Below, piece by piece: positions 35,795-43,451 of a stretch of DNA of 64,000 nucleotides (position 1 is the stretch's first letter; every line of letters begins with the position of its first letter). Source of the DNA: Bin87 sp965208015 (GTDB lineage Bacteria > Chloroflexota > Dehalococcoidia > Lucifugimonadales > UBA3495); assembly GCA_965208015.1 (NCBI GenBank), contig OZ242308.1, positions 1,178,001 to 1,242,000 of the forward strand, read 5' to 3'. The position numbers and the translations under genes are program-made. Below the pieces are notes generated by a model. It did no database searches, had not been told where the DNA came from, and saw only the letters and a program-made list of their open reading frames with translations.

Positions 35795-36829
35795 TCAGGC
35801 GGAGATGTCGGTGATGTCCCCACTGTCCAGGTCCAGAGCCACCACGGTGGTCTTGAGCTTCTCCCGATACACCTCGGTGTTCTCGGTCTCCTCGGCCAGC
35901 ACCTTCTCCTTGGCGGTGCGTCCCTTGACCAGGACCCGCCGCCCGTCGGCCTCCAGCGCCAGGTTGTCCAGGAAGCCCGCCGCCACCAGCATGGCCAGAT
36001 GGCCGCGTCGTAACGGCATCAGCGGGCGGGTCCGCTGGTCTCCCACCGGCCAGAGGGTGTCGGTCACGTCGGGGCTGGCCCAGAGGCCGTTCCTCCGGGC
36101 CTCGGCCACCGCCGCCAGGGGGTCCACGGTGCGGGTGGCGAAGAGGATGTCGCCGCCAACGGCGCCCGGCGGGTCATAGACCCGGTAGGCCCCGTGGTAA
36201 AGTTCCTCCGGCTCATCCTCGGCCCAGGCCCGCACCTGCCCCTCGGCCCGGGGGTCGGGGCTGGGTTCCCCCTTGCGGCAGCCCATCAGCACCACCTGGT
36301 CGAAGGCTTCCCGCTCCGGTTCGGGGAAGTACCAGCAGCGCAGATCCCGGTAGTGGGAGGCCAGGTAGCGGGCCGACACGGAGAGGCGCTGCTTGGGCAC
36401 GATGAACACCAGCAGGCCGCCGTCGGCCAGGTAGCGGGTGCAGTGGGTGAGGAAGGCGTGTTCGGTGCGCTTGTCTTCCGAATCGTAATCATAGGGGGGA
36501 TTGAGTAGCAGCACGCCGAAGACGCCGTTGGCGATGGAGGTGGCGAACAGGTCGCAGGCCAGGGTGCGGTCCAGCAGTTCCTGGGCTTCCTCGGCCCGGT
36601 CCCGGTGCAGTTCCACCCCGTAGGTCTCCACGGGGAGGGTGTTGGTCCGGCGCAGGCCGTCGGCCAGTTGCGCCAGGGCGTCGCCGCCCCCGCAGCAGGG
36701 GTCCAGGACTCGGAGGGTCTGCCCCGGCCGGCCGTAGGCCGGGGGGCTGTCAATCAGTTCGGTGAGCAGGTCCACCACCCGCAGGGGGGTCGGGTAGTAG
36801 CCGCCTTTTGCCTGAGCAGCTAGTCTCAT
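35795..36829 (-). CDS. N6-methylase-like protein (DUF6094 type)
   Basis: A 344-aa protein with a Rossmann methyltransferase layout: YYPTP start (11-15), motif I VLDPCCGGGDAL (41-52), an acidic residue after the next strand (YGVELHRDRA, E73) and motif IV NPPY (110-113). NPPY marks amino-methyltransferases acting on adenine in DNA, or on protein glutamine. No restriction gene lies beside it, so it is probably an orphan methylase or a factor that guards or marks element DNA (inference). Its C-terminus (GHLAMLVAAGFLDNLALEA) lacks an obvious target-recognition domain. ATG 36829 follows AAGGAG. Confidence 0.8.
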   Translation of the reverse strand: MRLAAQAKGGYYPTPLRVVDLLTELIDSPPAYGRPGQTLRVLDPCCGGGDALAQLADGLRRTNTLPVETYGVELHRDRAEEAQELLDRTLACDLFATSIANGVFGVLLLNPPYDYDSEDKRTEHAFLTHCTRYLADGGLLVFIVPKQRLSVSARYLASHYRDLRCWYFPEPEREAFDQVVLMGCRKGEPSPDPRAEGQVRAWAEDEPEELYHGAYRVYDPPGAVGGDILFATRTVDPLAAVAEARRNGLWASPDVTDTLWPVGDQRTRPLMPLRRGHLAMLVAAGFLDNLALEADGRRVLVKGRTAKEKVLAEETENTEVYREKLKTTVVALDLDSGDITDISA

Positions 36830-36847
36830 GTCGTTTCTCCTTGTGAA

Positions 36848-37234
36848 TTAGTCGCAGGTGTTCAGGCCCACCACCTCGCCCTTGGCGAGAGTGCGCTGGT
36901 AGCACAGCACCTGGCTGGTGTCCTTGGCTTTCGCGCACTCGACGCAGAAGGCGGTGAGCAGTTCGGCGCGATTGGCGACGACGATGCGCTTGACCAGCAC
37001 CGAGTCGCCGCTGGGGAGATCGTGGCGGTAGAGCTTCTCGAAGGGGTCGCGGCGCTCCGCTTCGGTGGCGGGCCGGTAGAAGTGGGGCTGCCGGGAGGAA
37101 GTCAGGTGATCGGCGGCCCCGTGGGGGCAGAAGCGGCAGGTGTCGCCATCGGGGGAGTAGAGTTGCCAGGCTTTCCAGTTGCGCGCCCGGCGGCGCTTGT
37201 TGCCCCGCTTCACGGGGTTGAGCGTCCTATCCAT
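36848..37234 (-). CDS. Hypothetical Cys-containing protein
   Basis: A 128-aa basic protein with cysteines arranged as TCRFCPHGAADH (CxxC with following His) and later FCVECAK (CxxC), plausibly one split zinc site. I do not recognise the family. The start at 37234 (MDRTLNPVKRG) is preferred because AAAAGGAG lies upstream; an earlier in-frame ATG (37255) contains that site. It lies 18 bases upstream of the methylase-like gene, probably the same transcript. Confidence 0.6.
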   Translation of the reverse strand: MDRTLNPVKRGNKRRRARNWKAWQLYSPDGDTCRFCPHGAADHLTSSRQPHFYRPATEAERRDPFEKLYRHDLPSGDSVLVKRIVVANRAELLTAFCVECAKAKDTSQVLCYQRTLAKGEVVGLNTCD

Positions 37235-37284
37235 AGTCGCTGGTCTCCTTTTCATTTGCAGTTGGGGTTGTCCGGGTGTGCCCG

Positions 37285-37914
37285 CTATCCGCAGGCTGCG
37301 TCGGCGGGCAGCGTGAGCAGGCCCATGGCCACGGCGTCGGACAGGTCGTCGCGCAGTTTCTCGGCGTCAGGGGCGCACCAGTAGGCGACTACGCCCATCG
37401 ACTGGAGGGGCTTGATGCTTTCGTCCCGCAGCCCCTTGCGCCAGAGCCAGTTGGCCCAGGAGTGGTGCAGGGGCAGGGAGCTGCGCTTGTCCAGGAAGCG
37501 GTGGTAGAGGGCCGGGGCCTCCTCCTCGCTGGGCGCCAGCAGCAGGAAGGAGCCCCGCTCGAAGGCGAACTCCGCCATCCTGGTATAGACCAATGCGTGC
37601 CAGCCGCCGGAGGAGGGCAGGCGGGCTATCCTGGTGGTCCAGGTGCCGATGGTGGGCGGCGGGACGACGCAACGACGGTAGCCGCCGGAGAAGGCCATGC
37701 CCTCGGTGCCCTGGATCAGGAAGGCCGGGTCCGGGGGCTGCTTGAGCAGGGAGGCCCAGATGGCCTTGAGCGCCGTCTGGGGTCCCACCATGGAGAGGAA
37801 CCAGAGGCCCTCGGTGTCCGGGTCCCGGGCGAAGGCGTCGGCGGTGGCCGAGTAGCCGCCCGCCGTTACGGTGAAGAGGTCGTCGGGGTTGGTGGTGGCC
37901 TGGGTTGCCAGCAT
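37285..37914 (-). CDS. Hypothetical protein of the maintenance block
   Basis: A 209-aa protein, rich in Trp, Leu and Ala, with no known motif. It has no signal peptide and no membrane segment. The central part (LWFLSMVGPQTALKAIWASL, and WHALVYTRMAEFAFERG) looks alpha/beta. Start ATG 37914 follows AAAGGAG. It stands between RadC and the small Cys protein, all on the minus strand. Function unknown. Confidence 0.6.
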   Translation of the reverse strand: MLATQATTNPDDLFTVTAGGYSATADAFARDPDTEGLWFLSMVGPQTALKAIWASLLKQPPDPAFLIQGTEGMAFSGGYRRCVVPPPTIGTWTTRIARLPSSGGWHALVYTRMAEFAFERGSFLLLAPSEEEAPALYHRFLDKRSSLPLHHSWANWLWRKGLRDESIKPLQSMGVVAYWCAPDAEKLRDDLSDAVAMGLLTLPADAACG

Positions 37915-38013
37915 GGTTGGTCTCCTTTCGTCGTGGGTTGAGGTTGCAGCGCGGAGAGTTGCGTCCCCGCGTGAGGGCCGGAGGAATAGGGCGCTCCGGT
38001 CTTGGGGAGCGGT

Positions 38014-38550
38014 CTAGGCGTCCATCAGCTTCCTTTCCTTGAGGCTGACGTACCGGTCGCCGGCGATGACGATGTGGTCCATCAGGTCGATGCCCAGCAG
38101 CCTGCCGCCCTCCACCAGTTCGCGGGTGATCTTCACGTCCTCCGGGCTGGGCGTCGGGTCGCCGCTCGGATGGTTATGGGAAATAATGATGCTGGGGGCC
38201 GAGTCGATTACGGCGGCGCGGAGCACCTCGGCGGGCCGGACGATGGACGAATTGACGTTGCCCTGGTAAACCACCCGCTGGCCCATCACCTCATTGCGGG
38301 TGTTCAGCAGCAGCACCCGCAGTTGCTCCTGGGCCAGGGCGGACATCTCCGGCCCCAGCAGGTTGTAAACGTCCTGGGGGCAGTTGATGGCCGGGCGGTC
38401 GGCGGGGCGAACGGGCTGGAAGTCCACCTGGTAGCGGGCCGCCAGCTCGCCCAGCAGGGAGAGGTTGGAGCGCAGGGCCTCTAAAACGGCGTGGCCTTCC
38501 AGGGTCACGGCGGGGGTGTCGTCGGTCTTGGTCTGCTTCTTGCGGGGCAT
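38014..38550 (-). CDS. radC: RadC-family JAB-domain protein
   Basis: A 178-aa RadC-like protein: H125-N-H127, seven residues, S135-x-x-D138 (SHNHPSGDPTPSPED) form the JAMM zinc site, followed by LLGIDLMDHIVIAGDRYVSL, the usual RadC end. The N-terminal helix-hairpin-helix part of chromosomal RadC is reduced, as in plasmid and ICE copies (family knowledge). The biochemical role of RadC is unsettled; element copies accompany antirestriction and replication genes. Start ATG 38550 lies after GGAAGTGAGCC, a weaker site. Confidence 0.9.
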   Translation of the reverse strand: MPRKKQTKTDDTPAVTLEGHAVLEALRSNLSLLGELAARYQVDFQPVRPADRPAINCPQDVYNLLGPEMSALAQEQLRVLLLNTRNEVMGQRVVYQGNVNSSIVRPAEVLRAAVIDSAPSIIISHNHPSGDPTPSPEDVKITRELVEGGRLLGIDLMDHIVIAGDRYVSLKERKLMDA

Positions 38551-38588
38551 GGCTCACTTCCTTGACGGTGAGATTGGGAAACGAAAGC

Positions 38589-38620
38589 GGGGCCGCTCCC
38601 TGCCTTTAGGGAGCGGCCCC
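38589..38620 (-). terminator. Perfect 13-bp hairpin between ssb and radC
   Basis: GGGGCCGCTCCCT and AGGGAGCGGCCCC flank a six-base loop. On the minus strand it is followed by GCTTTCGTTTCCC, a weak T-rich tail. It probably is a terminator or attenuator after ssb. Confidence 0.6.
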
Positions 38621-38664
38621 GTGTTGCGTCCGCCGGTGGCGGGCGTCGCTATTTGGTTGTCCGG

Positions 38665-39063
38665 CTAGAAGGGAAGGTCGTCGTCCTGGGTGTTGACGCC
38701 AGCGTTGGCGTACTCGCCGGAGCCGTTGCCATTGCCGTTGCGGGAGGAGTCCAGGAACACCACGTCCTGGGCGTGAATCTCGGTGCGGTAGCGCCGCTGT
38801 CCGTCGTCCCCCTCCCACGAGCTCTGCACCAGCCGTCCCGCCACGTAGAGGCGCTGGCCCTTCAGGACGTACTCGGCGACGGCTTCACCCAGCTTGTCCC
38901 ACACCACGATGGTGTGCCAGTCGGTGGCATCCTCGCCGTTCTTCCGGCCCCGGTCCGTTGCCAGCCGCAACTGGGTAACGGCGATGCCCGACGCCGTGTA
39001 GCGCATCTCCGGGTCGTTCCCGACCCGTCCCAACAGTTCCACCTTGTTGATGGTCTTCGCCAT
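38665..39063 (-). CDS. ssb: Single-stranded DNA-binding protein
   Basis: A 132-aa SSB: OB-fold start INKVELLGRVGNDPEMRY (about 4-21), LATDRGRKNGEDATDWHTIVVW and GQRLYVAGRLVQSSW typical of the family, then a short NGNGNGSG linker and the acidic tip DDDLPF (127-132), which in SSBs recruits partner proteins. It coats single-stranded DNA during element replication, recombination or transfer. The linker is shorter than in chromosomal SSB (~170 aa). Start ATG 39063 follows GGAGGAACA. Confidence 0.95.
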   Translation of the reverse strand: MAKTINKVELLGRVGNDPEMRYTASGIAVTQLRLATDRGRKNGEDATDWHTIVVWDKLGEAVAEYVLKGQRLYVAGRLVQSSWEGDDGQRRYRTEIHAQDVVFLDSSRNGNGNGSGEYANAGVNTQDDDLPF

Positions 39064-39105
39064 GATTGTTCCTCCAATGAGTTGTAAATTGGGGTTGCCG
39101 TGGCG

Positions 39106-39138
39106 GGGCCGTCCCTTCCTTTAGAAAGGAGACGGCCC
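39106..39138 (-). terminator. GC-rich hairpin upstream of ssb
   Basis: GGGCCGTC pairs with GACGGCCC; CCTT/AAGG continues the stem after a one-base bulge. It lies between the nuclease gene and ssb. The core resembles the other spacer hairpins. Confidence 0.45.
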
Positions 39139-39187
39139 GGTGTCGCGCTCCGGCCTGCGGAGCGTCGTGGTATCAGCGAGCGGGGTT

Positions 39188-40240
39188 TTAGCTGACCCGC
39201 AGGTAGTGGGAGACGTTCTCGGTGACAATCTCGGCCCGCTCCTCTGGGTCCAGCAGGGCGTTCAGCCGCTTGTGGTTGACGTTGTAGCGGGTGTTCCTCA
39301 CCATCCCCACGGTGCGGGTCTTCTCCCTGCCATCGAGCTTGGCCTTGTCCCTGCCCTGCTGGGTGAGCCAGGTCCGCAGCATCCCCAGCGCCCACTGCTT
39401 GTCCTCTTCGATGGCCTTCAGCATCTCCTGGGCCTGCTCGTACTCGGCCAGGGCTGCCCGCGCCTCCTCGTCGCTGACCGGCTCGGCAGGTTCGTCAGCC
39501 GGGTCCGGTTCCACCGTCGCCGACCCCGGCTGACAGGCGTTCAGAAAGGGGCAGCGTTTGCACTGCCAGTCCTCGGCGGTGAAGTCCCGCTCCGGCAGGA
39601 CTGCCGGGTCCGGCCCGTTGACCAGGTGGTGGGCCGCCAGTTCGCCCAGCCGGGCGCAGGCTCGCTCGAAGGCCCGCTCCACCCTATGGGCGGGTATCAC
39701 CTCGTAGTCCCAGGTGCGTCCGCCGGTGTCCAGGGTGGCGATCACCACGTCCCGGGCTTCCTCGAAGGCGCCGTAGGTGTAGAACGCGGCCTGCCAGACC
39801 GTCTCCGGGTGGCTGCGCTCGGCGCCCATCACCCGCCACTTTTTATAGGCTTCCGGCCCCCGGGTCTTGACCTCGACGATGCTGGGCTCGTTGCCGAAGA
39901 TGGGCGCCACGCCGGCGGCGTCCACGTGGCCGCTGACCGCCAGCGTGGGGCCGAGGCGCAGGGAGACCATGTGGGGATTGTCCCGGTCCGTGGGGGTGAT
40001 GTCCCAGCCGGCCCGCTGCATGGCCCGCAGCACCACCGGCTCCAGGGCGTTGCCCGCCTCCAGCATGGTCAGGGAGTCGTCGTCGCGGGGGTTGGTGACC
40101 TGGTGGCCGGTGGCTTCATACCACAGGGCGCGGCGGCAGTTGCCCACCGCCGAGGCCCGGATCTCCAGGGTACCGTCTTCGCTGAAGCGGGCGTTGGGCC
40201 TGGAGTACACGTCGGTCTGCTTGTCCATCGTGATAGTCAT
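39188..40240 (-). CDS. PD-(D/E)XK nuclease with probable Fe-S cluster (RecB/Cas4-like)
   Basis: A 350-aa protein. Seen: an early cysteine in GNCRRALWYEATG (about 33-45), HVDAAG (metal-binding Asp, about 125-130), SIVEVKTRG (E-x-K, about 140-148) and a late cluster CKRCPFLNAC (about 222-231). The split one-plus-three cysteine pattern is that of RecB-like/Cas4/AddB exonucleases with an Fe-S cluster (family knowledge). There is no CRISPR nearby. With the Rad52-like annealing protein and SSB it would form an exonuclease-annealase recombination set. Start ATG 40240 follows GGAAGGACAACC. Confidence 0.8.
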   Translation of the reverse strand: MTITMDKQTDVYSRPNARFSEDGTLEIRASAVGNCRRALWYEATGHQVTNPRDDDSLTMLEAGNALEPVVLRAMQRAGWDITPTDRDNPHMVSLRLGPTLAVSGHVDAAGVAPIFGNEPSIVEVKTRGPEAYKKWRVMGAERSHPETVWQAAFYTYGAFEEARDVVIATLDTGGRTWDYEVIPAHRVERAFERACARLGELAAHHLVNGPDPAVLPERDFTAEDWQCKRCPFLNACQPGSATVEPDPADEPAEPVSDEEARAALAEYEQAQEMLKAIEEDKQWALGMLRTWLTQQGRDKAKLDGREKTRTVGMVRNTRYNVNHKRLNALLDPEERAEIVTENVSHYLRVS

Positions 40241-40285
40241 GGTTGTCCTTCCTCCGTGAAGTTGGGTGTCCGGTAGATGAGAAGC

Positions 40286-40314
40286 GGGGCCGCCCTCCGC
40301 AGAGAGACGGCCCC
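40286..40314 (-). terminator. Hairpin with GGGGCCG core
   Basis: GGGGCCG (40286-40292) pairs with CGGCCCC (40308-40314). The preceding GTAGATGAGA and the hairpin itself are repeated almost exactly at 41281-41321, so the element is homologous, not coincidental. Confidence 0.5.
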
Positions 40315-40343
40315 GTGCGCCCCGATGGGTCGGTTCGGAGTGT

Positions 40344-40763
40344 TCAGTCGGCGGCGATGGGCAGTTCCGCCGGTTCGGTGTCGGCGTCCGCTGCCAGGTA
40401 GCCCCGCAGGACCAGGGCGATGGCGTCTCCGAGTCCGCGCACGTACACGGTGCGTCCGTCGTCCATCCGGTTGGGCCAGGGCTGCATTTCGCTGATGCCC
40501 TGAATCTGGCCGATGATTTCAGCCAGCGGCGTACCCCGCCGCAGGTGCAGGGACACCAGTCGGCAGGCCATTTCGGTCATGCCGTGTTGCAGGCTGCCCG
40601 CCTTGCCGAGGCTGCCGAAGACCTCGAAGGGCAGGCCGTCTTCGTCCAGGCCGTCTTCGTCCAGGCCGACCGTGATGTAGAGGCTGCCCAATTCCGTGCC
40701 GAGCTTGGTGGTAAAGCTGGGGAGGCAGCGGGGCCTATGCCGGGTGATGGTGTCGGCGTTCAT
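40344..40763 (-). CDS. Stand-alone TSCPD-domain protein
   Basis: A 139-aa protein matching the TSCPD domain found at the C-terminus of B12-dependent (class II) ribonucleotide reductases: LGSLYITVGLDEDG, PFEVFGSLGKAGS, MACRLVSLHLRRG and EIIGQIQGI. In the reductase this segment has a regulatory or structural role; as a separate gene its job is unknown. A 15-base tandem duplication doubles DEDGL. Start ATG 40763 overlaps the stop of the upstream gene (TAATG), so translation is coupled. No reductase gene is in the window. Confidence 0.82.
   Translation of the reverse strand: MNADTITRHRPRCLPSFTTKLGTELGSLYITVGLDEDGLDEDGLPFEVFGSLGKAGSLQHGMTEMACRLVSLHLRRGTPLAEIIGQIQGISEMQPWPNRMDDGRTVYVRGLGDAIALVLRGYLAADADTEPAELPIAAD
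40635..40664 (-). repeat. 15-base tandem duplication in the TSCPD gene
   Basis: GCCGTCTTCGTCCAG occurs twice in a row and adds the five residues DEDGL once more. Confidence 0.85.
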
Positions 40764-41251
40764 TACCCACCTCCCCGTAAGCAGTGGGAGTTGCCGCACT
40801 CGATGGCCTCCATCCGCCCGTAGTCCCGGATGTTGTCGGCATCGGCGGTGTAGGCTTCCGCTTCCTCCCCGGTGTCGAAGCGTCCGAAGGGGTCGGTGCC
40901 GTAGCTGCCCCAGTAGGCGATGACGTGGTAGTGATGGCTGGGTGCCGCGTTCCGTAAGAAGGGCAGCGCCGCACCGTAGCGGTCGAAGTAGCCCGCTATC
41001 TTCAGGGCCAGTTCCCGCTCCCTTTCGTCGCCCAGGCCCAGCAGGGTCCGGGCGATGGGTTCCTCGCAGTCCTCTTCGGCGAAGGTTGCGTTGAGGAAGG
41101 TGTCCCGCACCACGTCGGGCAGTTCCTCCCACCGTTCCCGGCTGAGCTTCAGACCGCCGTGTCCGGCGGTGGAGACCCGCCAGACGCCCTCGGCCAGTTC
41201 CAGGGTGTCCTGGGCCCAGCCCCAGGGGGTGTGCATGGTGGTTGCTGTCAT
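40763..41251 (-). CDS. DUF7007-like protein
   Basis: A 162-aa protein. It starts with TPWGWAQDTLELAEGVWRVSTAGHGGLKLSRERW, given here in parts TPWGWAQ, GVWRVSTAGHGG and LSRERW. This matches my recollection of DUF7007, a family on plasmids and ICEs often near antirestriction genes. A later EEDCEEPIA and HYHVIAYWGSYG follow. Function unknown. ATG 41251 has AAGGAGG upstream; its stop overlaps the TSCPD start by one base, so the two form a pair. Confidence 0.7.
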   Translation of the reverse strand: MTATTMHTPWGWAQDTLELAEGVWRVSTAGHGGLKLSRERWEELPDVVRDTFLNATFAEEDCEEPIARTLLGLGDERERELALKIAGYFDRYGAALPFLRNAAPSHHYHVIAYWGSYGTDPFGRFDTGEEAEAYTADADNIRDYGRMEAIECGNSHCLRGGG

Positions 41252-41293
41252 TGCCGTTCCTCCTTGTTTGGTAAAGTCCGATAGATGAGATGC

Positions 41294-41321
41294 GGGGCCG
41301 CCCCGCGCTGGAGACGGCCCC
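41294..41321 (-). terminator. Hairpin with GGGGCCG core
   Basis: GGGGCCG (41294-41300) pairs with CGGCCCC (41315-41321). It is the second copy of the element at 40286-40314, including the flank ATAGATGAGA. Confidence 0.5.
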
Positions 41322-41347
41322 GTTGGATGGTGGTTGCCGGGTAAGTC

Positions 41348-42217
41348 CTAGCCGTTACCGTTGCTGCCCCCGGCGTTCCTGGCCTCGTTGACCTTCTTGG
41401 CCGCGTTCTCCACCAGGGGCTTGAGGTCCTTGGCGGGCAGGTCGTCCAGCTCACGGCTCGTCTGCTTCTTCACCGCCTCCCGCACCCGTTCCTCGTCGAA
41501 GCCCTGCTCGGCGCCCAGGGCGATGAGCCGCCCCCGCAACTGTTGGAGGTAGGAACCGTCCCGCCGTCCATTCCCGTTGCTGGCCTGGCCGGTGTTGCCG
41601 TTGCCGTTGCCCCTGGCGCTGGACGGCGGAGCGCCGGCCCTGTTGTTGCTCGCGGGCTGGTCGCCGTAGAGACCGTTGCCGAACCGGTCCCCGAAGCTGC
41701 GCAAGGCCCGCTTCAGGCCGTCGGTAACCGCTCCCTTGGCGGCGGTTTCATGGCCTTCCGGGGTGTCCTCGGTTACGACGTGGAAGCCGATGTCGGTGCG
41801 CGGCGGCGCGCCCACCACGCTGACCCGCACCGGCGCGCTGTAGGCGTAGTTGACCTTGAGCTCGCCGGTCCTGACGTCCACCTTCTCGATCCGGCGCAGG
41901 CTCACGTCACCGCAGAGTTCGTAGCCCCAGCCGCCGTAGCCGAAGATCTTGTTGGCCTGGTCGATGACGGTGTGGCCCTCGATGTACTCGTAGCTGCGGT
42001 TGCCGCGCCCGTCGCGGCGGGAAACCAGAGCCGGGTCCAGGGGCTGCTCCAGGGCGCTCACCACGGTGGGGGGCAGCCCGTCCCAGAGGAGGTCGTGGCC
42101 GGTGATGTCGGCGACGCCGTTGCCGTTGTGGTGCCCGTTCTGGCCGTTGCCGTTGAGGTTGACGCTGACGTTGGGGTGGTGGCCGTTGCCGTTCTGGTTG
42201 CCGTTTCCGTTACCCAT
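41348..42217 (-). CDS. Rad52/Rad22-type single-strand annealing protein
   Basis: A 289-aa protein. Residues 1-37 are an unusual Asn/Gly/His-rich tail (MGNGNGNQNGNGHH...). The core shows GRGNRSYEYIEGHTVIDQANKIFGYGGW in parts SYEYIEGHTV and ANKIFGYGGWGYE, then GFHVVTEDTPEGHETAAKGAVTDGLKRALRSFG in parts, the classical Rad52-family annealing core. The C-terminal region has another NGNGNT stretch and a small helical domain (LRGRLIALGAEQGFDEE). Such proteins pair complementary single strands in phage and element recombination. ATG 42217 follows AAAGGAG. Confidence 0.88.
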   Translation of the reverse strand: MGNGNGNQNGNGHHPNVSVNLNGNGQNGHHNGNGVADITGHDLLWDGLPPTVVSALEQPLDPALVSRRDGRGNRSYEYIEGHTVIDQANKIFGYGGWGYELCGDVSLRRIEKVDVRTGELKVNYAYSAPVRVSVVGAPPRTDIGFHVVTEDTPEGHETAAKGAVTDGLKRALRSFGDRFGNGLYGDQPASNNRAGAPPSSARGNGNGNTGQASNGNGRRDGSYLQQLRGRLIALGAEQGFDEERVREAVKKQTSRELDDLPAKDLKPLVENAAKKVNEARNAGGSNGNG

Positions 42218-42340
42218 GAGTTCGCTCCTTTGCGTTGTGGTGTTGGGTCGCCGTTGGTTGCAGCGGCCTTCGCCGCAGAGAAAGCCGTAGGCAGGGCCGC
42301 AAGGCCCCGTCGTGCCGTTGAGTTGGTTGGGAAAAGGAAT

Positions 42341-42362
42341 GGCCCGCCGGTGAGGGCGGGCC
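42341..42362 (-). terminator. Short hairpin between primase and Rad52-like genes
   Basis: GGCCCGCC pairs with GGCGGGCC around a six-base loop. Same kind of spacer hairpin as at 35512, 38589, 39106, 40286 and 41294. Confidence 0.4.
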
Positions 42363-42392
42363 GTTAGAGGGAAGGTTGAGGAGGTTAGTGGA

Positions 42393-43451
42393 CTAGCGAA
42401 GGCTTTGGGCTGCCCTGGCCAGCAGGCGGGCGAAGCGCCGCCGGCCGTCGGGCCGCTTCGCCAGTTCGCCCACGTCGCCGACGCCGTGGGGCAGGTTGAC
42501 CACGGCGGCCCGGTTGCCCAGCAGTTGTTTGAGTTCCGCCGCAGCCGCGTTGCCCGCGCCGTCGTTGTCGAAGGCCAGGAAGACCCGGGGGCAGCCGCGT
42601 AGCGCCACCGCCATCCGGTCCATCCCCTTCGTACCCAGGGCAGCCACGGCGGGATGACCCCAGGCCGCCAGGGTGAGGTAGTCAAAGACGCCTTCGGCGA
42701 CGATTACGCACGACGGCGCCAGGCCGAGTCGGGCCAGGCCCAGCAGCGGCTTGGGGCCGGGCAGCGCCTGGAAACGGGGCTTGGCGTCGGCGTTTACCGC
42801 CCGTCCCACCAGCCACACGGCCAGCCCGCCGGAGAGTTCGGGGACCACCACCATTCCGGCGAACCGTTCCCTTCCCCTTTCCAGGAACAGGCCGCTGGCC
42901 CGGAGCCGTTGGCCGGTGAACCCGTTGGCTTGCAGGTGCTCCCGCAGGCCGCTGCCGGTGGCGTAGCCCAGGCCCAGCCGCTTGGCCGCGTCCAGCCCGA
43001 TGCCCCGGGAGGCCAGGTACTCCAACGCCGCCCGGCTGCGCCGCAGTTGCCCGCCGTAGAACCGGGCCGCCGCCGTCAGCAGGGCCGGGTCCCGGGGCGG
43101 AATCGCGGGAGCGGCGGGCTGTTGGGTTGGAGCTGGACGGTTGGAGTTTCGTCCAACCGGCGGCGTTGAGCCGTCATCCAGCCGCCGGATGGCCTGGGGC
43201 AGGGTGAGGCCCTCCATGCGCCCCACGAAGTCCAGCACGTCGCCGCCGGCGCCGCAGCCGAAGCAGTAGAACTTTTCGGAGTCTGCGTACACGGTGAAGC
43301 TCCCTTCCGCTTCCTTATGAAAGGGGCAGACGCCCTGGCGGACCCGTCCCTTGCCGTGCAGGACGACACCGGCGGCCTCCACCGCGTCGCCCAAGGGGTT
43401 GCGCGCCTTGAGTTCCAGAATGTCCACCTTGTCCGAAGTGGCTACTACCAT
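42393..43451 (-). CDS. DnaG-type primase (CHC2 zinc finger and Toprim)
   Basis: A 352-aa protein. The CHC2 zinc finger is at C42-P-F-H45 and C63-F-G-C66 (VCPFHKEAEGSF, FYCFGCGAGGDVLDF). A DnaG-like core follows (LGLGYATGSGLREHL), and a Toprim domain (about 245-330) has VIVAEGVFDYLTLA with the catalytic Glu and FLAFDNDGAGN with the metal-binding DxD. There is no helicase domain, and the protein is shorter than chromosomal DnaG (~600 aa). It makes RNA primers for element replication. The start lies inside the 3' end of the upstream gene, seven bases from its end, so translation is coupled. Confidence 0.9.
   Translation of the reverse strand: MVVATSDKVDILELKARNPLGDAVEAAGVVLHGKGRVRQGVCPFHKEAEGSFTVYADSEKFYCFGCGAGGDVLDFVGRMEGLTLPQAIRRLDDGSTPPVGRNSNRPAPTQQPAAPAIPPRDPALLTAAARFYGGQLRRSRAALEYLASRGIGLDAAKRLGLGYATGSGLREHLQANGFTGQRLRASGLFLERGRERFAGMVVVPELSGGLAVWLVGRAVNADAKPRFQALPGPKPLLGLARLGLAPSCVIVAEGVFDYLTLAAWGHPAVAALGTKGMDRMAVALRGCPRVFLAFDNDGAGNAAAAELKQLLGNRAAVVNLPHGVGDVGELAKRPDGRRRFARLLARAAQSLR

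Noticed and set aside
32484..36179. Plus-strand open frame of 1231 codons
   Set aside because: It runs opposite the helicase, the methylase-like gene and the Ubl gene, all with clear motifs and ribosome binding sites; it is a composition shadow.
39188..40240. Cas4 of a CRISPR system
   Set aside because: The Fe-S PD-(D/E)XK pattern fits, but no cas1/cas2 or repeat array is nearby; the neighbours are SSB and a Rad52-like protein.
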